From Luteitalea sp. (GTDB lineage: Bacteria; Acidobacteriota; Vicinamibacteria; Vicinamibacterales; Vicinamibacteraceae), in contig WHTT01000017.1 in assembly GCA_009377605.1 (NCBI GenBank), forward strand, positions 1 through 47,637: a DNA stretch of 47,637 nucleotides, written 5' to 3'. The translations under genes and the position numbers were made by a program. Shown one piece after another: positions 41,995-47,637 of this stretch. The notes under the pieces are model-generated. The model did not search any database. It had not been told where the DNA came from and worked only from the letters and a program-made list of their open reading frames with translations. Position 1 is the first letter of the stretch. Each line of letters starts with the position of its first letter.

Positions 41995-43186
41995 GAGAGA
42001 CGGTTCGTTCGGGCGCGAGGCGGAGGCCGTCATCGGCGGGCACATCTGTCTCGACATCATCCCGGAGATCAAGGGCTCCGACGTTGCCTTCGCCGAGGGC
42101 TTCCTCCAGGAGATCGGCAAGGCAGTTGTCTCGACCGGGGGTGCGGTCTCCAACACCGGCCTGGCGATGCGTCGTCTTGGGATCGCGACCCTGTTGATGG
42201 GCAAGGTCGGCAACGATCTCTTCGGGCAGGCCGTCCGGCAGATCGTCGGGCGCCACGATCCGTTGCTCGCTCAGGGCATGATCGAGAGCCCAGGCGCCGT
42301 GACGTCCTACAGCGTCATCCTCAGTCCGGTGGGACGCGACCGGATGGTGCTACATTGTCCCGGTTGCAACGACACGTTCTCTGCCGAAGACATCGCATAC
42401 GTGCGGCTCGGCGGCGTCAAGCTGTTCCACCTGGGATACCCACCGTTGATGCGCCGGTTGATCGAGCGGGACGGGGCGGAGCTCGTGGAGCTGTTTCGGC
42501 GCGCCAAGGCGACCGGTGTCACGACGTCGCTGGACATGAGCATGCCGGACGAAGCCTCGTTTGCCGGCGGCGTCGACTGGCGCACCATCCTCTCGCGCGC
42601 TCTGCCGTATGTGGACATCTTCATTCCGAGCTTCGAAGAGACGATCTACACGCTGTACCCGGACAAGTTCCGCGCGTTCTGCGGACATGCCGGCGGCTTC
42701 ATCGCCGCCGCCGCGCCGGACCTGGTCCGCTCGATCGGCCGCGACCTCCTGAATCTGGGGCCAAAGATCGCCGGCCTGAAGTTGGGCCGCCTCGGACTCT
42801 ACGTCGCCACAGCGCCGGCCTCTCGCTGGGCCGAACCGGGCCGGGCGCTGTCGGCTCGACCGGAAGAATGGCACGCCCGCGAGTTGTGGTCGCCCGGCTT
42901 TCGCGTGGACGTCGTGGGGACCACGGGCGCCGGAGATGCCACGTTTGCCGGCTTCTTGGCAGCGCTGCTCCGCGGTCGCCCTCCCGAAGCCTGCGTCGCC
43001 TTCGCGTGCGCGTCCGGCGCCTGCAACACGGAAGCGGCCGACGCGCTCGGCGGCGTCCTGAGCTGGGATCAAACCTGGGACCGGATAGCAGCCGGCTGGG
43101 ATCGCCTCGTCTTGCCATTCCCCATGAGCGGGTGGCGGTGGCAGGACGGCGAGGGGGTCTGGACGACCGCCCACACCCAGGTATGA
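41984..43186 (+). CDS. PfkB family carbohydrate kinase
   Basis: A 400-residue ribokinase-like sugar kinase that starts at TTG 41984 inside the end of the preceding gene; no ATG or better ribosome site is available before the conserved GGHICLDIIPEI strand. The substrate loop (STGGAVSNTGLAMRRLG) and the second PfkB signature DVVGTTGAGDATFAGF (Asp309 to Phe324, catalytic base Asp318) are intact. It is longer than typical ribokinases because of an extra segment around residues 200-300 (FEETIYTLYPDKFRAF and onward). It probably phosphorylates the sugar acid or keto-sugar that the aldolase cleaves. Confidence 0.87.
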   Translation: MTSERDGSFGREAEAVIGGHICLDIIPEIKGSDVAFAEGFLQEIGKAVVSTGGAVSNTGLAMRRLGIATLLMGKVGNDLFGQAVRQIVGRHDPLLAQGMIESPGAVTSYSVILSPVGRDRMVLHCPGCNDTFSAEDIAYVRLGGVKLFHLGYPPLMRRLIERDGAELVELFRRAKATGVTTSLDMSMPDEASFAGGVDWRTILSRALPYVDIFIPSFEETIYTLYPDKFRAFCGHAGGFIAAAAPDLVRSIGRDLLNLGPKIAGLKLGRLGLYVATAPASRWAEPGRALSARPEEWHARELWSPGFRVDVVGTTGAGDATFAGFLAALLRGRPPEACVAFACASGACNTEAADALGGVLSWDQTWDRIAAGWDRLVLPFPMSGWRWQDGEGVWTTAHTQV

Positions 43187-43224
43187 TGAGATGGATGCGT
43201 GTGACAACAGACGGTGATTTTCTC

Positions 43225-43253
43225 TTGACGTCTGAGGACGTCTTGGATAAAAC
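43225..43253 (+). promoter_or_regulatory. Candidate internal promoter before the second Gfo/Idh/MocA gene
   Basis: TTGACG (43225-43230), 17-bp spacer, TAAAAC (43248-43253). The spacer holds two GACGTC palindromes 10 bp apart (GACGTCTGAGGACGTC), which could be regulatory. The 90-bp gap after the kinase gene is the largest between enzyme genes from the aldolase to this point, consistent with a separate transcript. Confidence 0.45.
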
Positions 43254-43276
43254 CTTACATTAATTCGATTGAACAC

Positions 43277-44314
43277 ATGAGCGAGCGAAAAATCGGCATC
43301 GTAGGGCTGGGCTGGGTCGCCGGCGCGCACATCGCTGCGCTGAGCTCCGTCAAGGGCGCGCGTGTCACCGCGGTCTGCACGCGTCGCGACTTGAGCACGC
43401 AGGACGTCGAACGACAGGTCGGTATGCCGCTGAAGGTGTATCAGGACCTCGATTCGATGCTGAAAGACCCCGAGATCGACATCGTCGACATCTGCACGCC
43501 GCACCCGCTCCATCCCGAGCAGGCGATCGCCGCGGCGAAGGCGGGCAAGCACCTCATCATCGAAAAGCCCATCGCGATCGACTTCGAGAACGCGAAGGCG
43601 GTCGCCGCGGCGGTCAAAGCCGCTGGGGTGCACGCTTGCGTCTGCTTCGAACTCCGTTTCAGCCAGCACGCGAACGCAGTGCGATCGACGCTGGATCAGG
43701 GCCTGCTCGGTGAGCTCCACTACGCCGAAGTCGACTACTACCATGGCATCGGGCCCTGGTACGGCCAGTTCTCTTGGAACGTCAAGCGTGACTTCGGCGG
43801 GAGCAGCTTGCTAACGGCCGGCTGCCATGCCCTCGACCTGTTGCTCCACTTCATGGGCGGCGAGGTGGAGGAGGTGACGAGCTACAGCGGCCGATCGACG
43901 AGCCCTATCTTCGCGCCGTACGAGTACGACACCACGTCGGTGACACTCCTGAGGTTCTCGGACGGGCGTATGGGAAAGGTCTCGTCAGTGGTCGATTGTC
44001 TACAGCCCTATTACTTTCACATCCATCTCGTGGGCAGCGAAGGCAGCCTCCTGGACAATCGGTTCTATTCGCAGCGGCTCAAGGGGCTCCTGAAAGACCG
44101 CTGGAGCACGCTTGGGACGCCGCTCGTCGATTCGGGCGACGTGGCAGACCACCCGTATCAGCCGCAGTTCCAAGCCTTCATCGACAGCCTGGCCAACGGC
44201 GAGCCGATGCCCTGGACCAACTTCGACGCCGCCTTCGCATCGCATCGCGTCGTGTTCGCGGCAGACCTCTCCGCCCGCGATCGCCGTCCGGTGAAGCTCG
44301 CAGAGTTGGCCTGA
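43277..44314 (+). CDS. Gfo/Idh/MocA family oxidoreductase (cytosolic, second in cluster)
   Basis: A 345-residue dehydrogenase: glycine motif [12 protein letters not shown] (7-18), EKP at 96-98 ([10 protein letters not shown]), and the C-terminal domain with [20 protein letters not shown] (conserved His in the catalytic region). No export signal. Its C-terminus ([20 protein letters not shown]) is matched by the antisense remnant at 1547-1690, so a related gene once existed at the left end of the window. It is not closely similar to the Gfo/Idh/MocA protein at 40849, suggesting different substrates or steps. The DUF1080 gene follows 55 bp later. Confidence 0.9.
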   Translation: MSERKIGIVGLGWVAGAHIAALSSVKGARVTAVCTRRDLSTQDVERQVGMPLKVYQDLDSMLKDPEIDIVDICTPHPLHPEQAIAAAKAGKHLIIEKPIAIDFENAKAVAAAVKAAGVHACVCFELRFSQHANAVRSTLDQGLLGELHYAEVDYYHGIGPWYGQFSWNVKRDFGGSSLLTAGCHALDLLLHFMGGEVEEVTSYSGRSTSPIFAPYEYDTTSVTLLRFSDGRMGKVSSVVDCLQPYYFHIHLVGSEGSLLDNRFYSQRLKGLLKDRWSTLGTPLVDSGDVADHPYQPQFQAFIDSLANGEPMPWTNFDAAFASHRVVFAADLSARDRRPVKLAELA

Positions 44315-44369
44315 TGACCTCGGAGACAGGTGGACGACCGTCGGTAGTCGGATTGAAAGGAGCGAGCCG

Positions 44370-45242
44370 GTGATAGTGACGCGAACCGTGCGGACCTGGC
44401 TTGTTGCGATTGCCATGACGGTCGGATGCCTGGAAACCGGCGCCATCATCGCCTCCGGTTCCGAGCAGGCCGTCAGACCGAGCGAGGTCATCCGGCTCTT
44501 CAACGGCAAGGACCTCACGAGCTTCTATACGTGGTTGGTGGACCATGAGCATGAGGATCCCGATCGGGTCTTCAGCGTGGTCGATCGAATCGATGGCGCG
44601 CCAGCCATCCGCATCAGCGGTGAGCACTACGGCGGCATCATCACTGAGAAGGCATATCGAGACTATCACTTGGTCGTCGAGTACCGGTGGGGCGTGGCGA
44701 CCTGGGGCGATCGCAAGGACCGCACCAAGGACAGCGGCGTCCTGCTCCATTGCCAGGGACCCGACGGAAACAGCCGTGAGGACTTCAACGGCCCGTGGAT
44801 GCAATCCGTCGAGTTTCAAATCATCGAGGGAGGCACCGGCGACGTCATCCTGGTGCGCGGTTATACGCAGGACGGGAAGCAGCTGACTCCCCGCCTTACA
44901 GCCACCGTCAGCGAAGACCGGAAGTGGGATCCGGACGGCACGCCGCGTGAGTTCGAAGGCGGGAGGATCGACTGGTACGGCCGCGACCCGGAGTGGAAGG
45001 ACGTGCTCGGCTTCCGCGGCCGCGAGGACGTGGAGCATCCCGACGGACAATGGAACCGCCTGGATGCCTTTGTCGAAGGCGACAGCCTCGTCTACATGGT
45101 CAATGGGGTCATCGTCAACAAGGGCAGCCATTCGACCCTTACCGGAGGAAAGATCCTGGTGCAATCGGAAGGCGCCGAGATCTACGTCCGGAGGATCGAG
45201 CTCGGTCCGCTCCCCGAGCCGACTTCCGCTGCCGCACGCTGA
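44370..45242 (+). CDS. Exported DUF1080 (3-keto-disaccharide hydrolase-like) protein
   Basis: A 290-residue protein starting with GTG 44370, preceded by AAAGGAG about 9 nt upstream. The signal peptide covers about residues 1-31. The DUF1080 (PF06439) jelly-roll fold is clear: VIRLFNGKDLTSFYTW, DYHLVVEYRWG, KDSGVLLHCQGPDG, QSVEFQIIEGGTGD, and the ending GGKILVQSEGAEIYVRRIEL. Family members act on 3-keto glycosides made by Gfo/Idh/MocA dehydrogenases; here a dehydrogenase gene precedes it directly. The protein would act in the periplasm, whereas the neighbouring dehydrogenases look cytosolic, so the partner may be the Tat-exported enzyme encoded elsewhere. Confidence 0.85.
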   Translation: MIVTRTVRTWLVAIAMTVGCLETGAIIASGSEQAVRPSEVIRLFNGKDLTSFYTWLVDHEHEDPDRVFSVVDRIDGAPAIRISGEHYGGIITEKAYRDYHLVVEYRWGVATWGDRKDRTKDSGVLLHCQGPDGNSREDFNGPWMQSVEFQIIEGGTGDVILVRGYTQDGKQLTPRLTATVSEDRKWDPDGTPREFEGGRIDWYGRDPEWKDVLGFRGREDVEHPDGQWNRLDAFVEGDSLVYMVNGVIVNKGSHSTLTGGKILVQSEGAEIYVRRIELGPLPEPTSAAAR

Positions 45243-45346
45243 AAGGGCTCGCTTCGCGAGCGCTGCAACCGATCCGCGCCGCCGAGGCTCATCGATCGAA
45301 CGAGGGGCCTGGCACACTCCTCGGCGGCGCGCGCCCGGCGGTTCTC

Positions 45347-46930
45347 TTGCGGTATCTGACTCCTTTGATCGCAGGTGCGTTACTGTCGAGCCTTCTACGG
45401 CTCCATGCTGGGGAGCCCCGGCCCATTCCCAGTGTTCAGCGCGGGCACGCCATCGAGACGATCGATGGAGAGCGCATCCGGCGAGGCAGGCAGCGTGCGG
45501 GCGTCTTCTGTAGCTCCTGTCACCTGAATCCGCCGCCGGAGATGCTGCCTCGCGACACGTGGGACTTCGTCCTGACCTGGATGGGCAATTTCCTGGGCTA
45601 CGAGCACCGGCAGCCGCCGTTCGCCAACTTGGTGCGGACGGAGCAGGTCGCTCGGCGACCCATGCTGTCTCGCCAAGACTTCGACGCCATCCGCGCATAC
45701 TACCGGCACGCCGCGCCGGAGCGGCCCCTGCCCCAGATGGCCAAGCCGGAGCCGCGAAGCGCCGCTTCGCGCTTCCGTGTCGCGCAGGCAGCCTTTCGTC
45801 TGATGGAGCCGCCACTGGTCACACTGCTCGCGGTGGACAAGGTGCGGGGCCAGGTGGCCGTGGGTGACGGGTTGGCGAAGGAGCTGCTGATCTTCACGCC
45901 GTCTGGAACGCTGCGTGAGCGGCATCGCGTGAGCAGCCAGCCGATCGCCATTCGCTTCGATCCCCAGGGGTTCGTGCTGACGCTCATCGGAGACCTGGAT
46001 CGCGATCGCATGCGGGGCCAGATTCTCCGGTATCGCCGGACACGCGACGGTTACGATATCGAGCCGATCTTGACCGGCTACCATCGCATCTCGCACACGC
46101 TGTTCCAGGATCTGGACGGCGACGGCCTGGAAGACATCGTCGTCTCGGCGTTCGGAGATCACGACCGCGGGCGCTTCTCCTGGCTCGAGAACCTCGGCGA
46201 TGGAGAGTATCGCGAGCACGTCCTCATCGATCGCTCCGGCGCGGTCAATGCCGTGGTGCACGATTTCACGGACGATGGGTTGCCGGAGCTGCTGGTGCTG
46301 TTGGCCCAGGGCCGCAACGAGCTGGTGCTCTTCACGAACCGTGGTGGGGGGCGATTCGAGCAGCGGCAGATTCTCGAGCAGCCTCCGGGATTCGGCTACC
46401 ATGCGCTGGCGGCCGCAGACCTCGACGACGATGGGCGTCTGGATCTCGTCACGGTCAATGGAAACAACATGGAGATTCCAGACGCTCCCCTGCGGAGCTA
46501 TCACGGCATTCGCATCTACCGAAACGAGGGGCGCCTCGAGTTCCGCGAGCGATACTTCTACCCGATGTACGGGGCGATCCAGGCCGCCGTCGCGGACTTC
46601 GATCGAAACGGCCTCTCCGACCTGGCCGTCGTGTCATACTTCCCGGACTGGTCGCTCGATCGGCCCGAGTCGTTCCTGATCCTCGACAACCAGGGGAGCT
46701 TCCGCTTCACACCGTATACGGTTCCGGGGACGTCGAGCGGGCGCTGGATGCGCGTGGAAGCGGCGGATGTCAACGCCGACGGCAGGCCCGACATCCTCTT
46801 GGGCAATGGCCTCAATGACAGCGGTGTCCCGCGAGACCTGTTGAAGCGCTATCGCCGGCAGGTCGCCAACAGCCCCGCTGTCCTCGTGCTCCTGAACGAC
46901 CACCGCGTGCCGACTGGCGCGGCGCCGTGA
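45347..46930 (+). CDS. Exported monoheme cytochrome c fused to an FG-GAP/VCBS beta-propeller
   Basis: A 527-residue protein. The best start is TTG 45347 (in place of Leu), giving RYLTPLIAGALLSSLLRLHA as signal peptide; no in-frame ATG fits and no clear ribosome site is seen, so the start is uncertain. The heme motif CSSCH is at 55-59, followed by LNPPPEMLPRDTWDFVLTWM. The rest is a propeller with at least five VCBS-type calcium loops: DLDGDGLEDIVVSAF, DFTDDGLPELLVLLA, DLDDDGRLDLVTVNG, DFDRNGLSDLAVVSY and DVNADGRPDILLGNG. The domain pairing suggests a periplasmic electron-carrying protein docked to a sugar- or protein-binding propeller. It sits 104 bp after the DUF1080 gene. Confidence 0.78.
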   Translation: MRYLTPLIAGALLSSLLRLHAGEPRPIPSVQRGHAIETIDGERIRRGRQRAGVFCSSCHLNPPPEMLPRDTWDFVLTWMGNFLGYEHRQPPFANLVRTEQVARRPMLSRQDFDAIRAYYRHAAPERPLPQMAKPEPRSAASRFRVAQAAFRLMEPPLVTLLAVDKVRGQVAVGDGLAKELLIFTPSGTLRERHRVSSQPIAIRFDPQGFVLTLIGDLDRDRMRGQILRYRRTRDGYDIEPILTGYHRISHTLFQDLDGDGLEDIVVSAFGDHDRGRFSWLENLGDGEYREHVLIDRSGAVNAVVHDFTDDGLPELLVLLAQGRNELVLFTNRGGGRFEQRQILEQPPGFGYHALAAADLDDDGRLDLVTVNGNNMEIPDAPLRSYHGIRIYRNEGRLEFRERYFYPMYGAIQAAVADFDRNGLSDLAVVSYFPDWSLDRPESFLILDNQGSFRFTPYTVPGTSSGRWMRVEAADVNADGRPDILLGNGLNDSGVPRDLLKRYRRQVANSPAVLVLLNDHRVPTGAAP

Positions 46931-46938
46931 CTCGCACA

Positions 46939-47637
46939 TCAGCGGTCCGGTGTTGCCTTGCAGGCCGTCAGGAAATTTGCCGTGATGCGCTGCACACGCT
47001 TGTCGGGACCGTGCGGCCGGCCGTAGTGCGAGTACGGAGGGACGAGCCCAGGCGGCGCCGAGAGTCCCATCGACCAGAAAATCGTCGCCGCGTTGAAGAC
47101 CCAATTCCCTCTCGGACCGGGATACACCGTCGCCGCATACGGCGACTCGAGGTCGCCGCTGTTGATCGTGGTCCCTTCCGCCACCACCTCGAGGCCGGGG
47201 ATGTCGGCCGGCTCGCCGTGATGCTCCCACCCGACGAGCCCCGGAATGCGGTCGCCGTTCCGCATCCCCGTTCCTTCGAAGATCCAATGATCCGCCTTGC
47301 TGACGATCCAGTCGGCCGAGCCGTTCGGTGGGAACGGATTCCGCGCGCCCATGAGCGTCCCTTCGTTCGGGAGCTCCAAGTCGAATGGCGCGGCGTAATT
47401 TGGTCTGGCCCGTTCGGCCTCGCTGAGCCCACCGAAGCGGCCGACGCGATGGAAGATGCGATGGGGGCGGCCCGCCGGATCCGGCACCGTCGACACCCGC
47501 TGGCCGCCGCGCGTCAACCCGGTTCGCTCATCGATGGTCTCCGGCTTCAAGACCGTGGCAGGCGCCAGGTCGATGGCCCATTTGATGGCGTTCCCGGAGA
47601 GGAATCCTGCGCTCAGCCCCTCGTCGACCGCCTGCTT
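46939..47637 (-). CDS. N,N-dimethylformamidase beta-subunit-like domain protein, C-terminal part (5' end outside window)
   Basis: The frame is open from the right edge of the window to the stop at 46939 (232 codons). Recognisable blocks: DHWIFEGTGMRNGDRIPGLV, GWEHHGEPADIPG, AEGTTINSGDLESPYAATVY, and GNWVFNAATIFWSMGLSAPP, ending KRVQRITANFLTACK. This order (DHW.F.GTG...GD.IPGLVG.E, then V.NA.TI.WS.GL, then RVQR.TANIL) matches the C-terminal region of proteins related to the DMF hydrolase large subunit, often exported and of unknown substrate. The N-terminus is not in the window. The convergent cytochrome-propeller gene ends 8 bp away. Confidence 0.5.
   Translation of the reverse strand, partial: KQAVDEGLSAGFLSGNAIKWAIDLAPATVLKPETIDERTGLTRGGQRVSTVPDPAGRPHRIFHRVGRFGGLSEAERARPNYAAPFDLELPNEGTLMGARNPFPPNGSADWIVSKADHWIFEGTGMRNGDRIPGLVGWEHHGEPADIPGLEVVAEGTTINSGDLESPYAATVYPGPRGNWVFNAATIFWSMGLSAPPGLVPPYSHYGRPHGPDKRVQRITANFLTACKATPDR

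Noticed and set aside
1-47637. tRNA, rRNA, riboswitch or replication-origin sequences
   Set aside because: I looked for conserved rRNA/tRNA features and known riboswitch cores and saw none that I could support.

Overview
The window is GC-rich and gene-dense and looks like the chromosome of an Acidobacteriota member, probably class Vicinamibacteria. The supporting signs are three very large Oar-type TonB-dependent receptors with N-terminal carboxypeptidase-regulatory-like domains, CRTAC1/ASPIC-UnbV proteins, HEAT-repeat 'membrane-bound dehydrogenase' cytochromes, secreted Gfo/Idh/MocA oxidoreductases, DUF1080 proteins and a remnant of a MacB/FtsX-type permease. This assignment rests on gene content only; no rRNA or tRNA gene was seen.

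Layout. (1) 1-10956 is a sugar-oxidation block: the tail of a DUF1080 protein, a Tat-exported Gfo/Idh/MocA dehydrogenase, a SusC/Oar-type receptor, a ROK-family repressor, an M20 metallopeptidase, a Tat-exported TIM-barrel sugar isomerase/epimerase and a YjhG/YagF-type aldonate (xylonate) dehydratase. (2) 11130-15642 is an accessory strip: a truncated DUF899 protein, a MarR regulator divergent from a small membrane protein with a palindromic operator between them, a Phd/VapC-like toxin-antitoxin pair with a near-consensus promoter, broken pieces of a RecB-like nuclease and of an ABC permease, and a sugar O-acetyltransferase. (3) 15846-34376 holds two related outer-membrane modules arranged around a TPR-CRTAC1 gene pair. 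Leftward it is receptor, HEAT/cytochrome c dehydrogenase and exported 2-hydroxyacid dehydrogenase; rightward it is receptor, ceramidase-like amidase and HEAT/cytochrome c dehydrogenase. The two receptors are paralogues of identical predicted length (1075 aa). (4) 34558-45242 is a carbohydrate island: a second ceramidase-like gene divergent from a LacI regulator, followed by a NagB-like sugar-phosphate isomerase, a PIG-L deacetylase, a ceramidase-like remnant, a class I aldolase, a Gfo/Idh/MocA enzyme, a PfkB kinase, a second Gfo/Idh/MocA enzyme and a DUF1080 protein. (5) 45347-47637 has a cytochrome c-FG-GAP fusion protein and the C-terminal part of a dimethylformamidase-beta-like protein.

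How the genes may work together (inference). Large receptors import oligosaccharides or glycoconjugates. Periplasmic amidases, a deacetylase and oxidoreductases modify them. DUF1080 and TIM-barrel enzymes could cleave 3-keto sugars made by the Gfo/Idh/MocA dehydrogenases. Periplasmic cytochrome c fusions could take the electrons. The kinase, NagB-like enzyme, aldolase and dehydratase would finish the breakdown inside the cell. LacI and ROK regulators sit within the blocks, and two LacI-type operator candidates are visible.

Non-coding structure is unusually rich: two long inverted-repeat elements built from CACGAAG units, a family of GCTAC-flanked REP-like palindromes, two further perfect inverted repeats near 15.7-15.8 kb, gene remnants beside these elements, and at least two promoters whose -10 box lies only 6-8 nt from the start codon, suggesting leaderless mRNAs.
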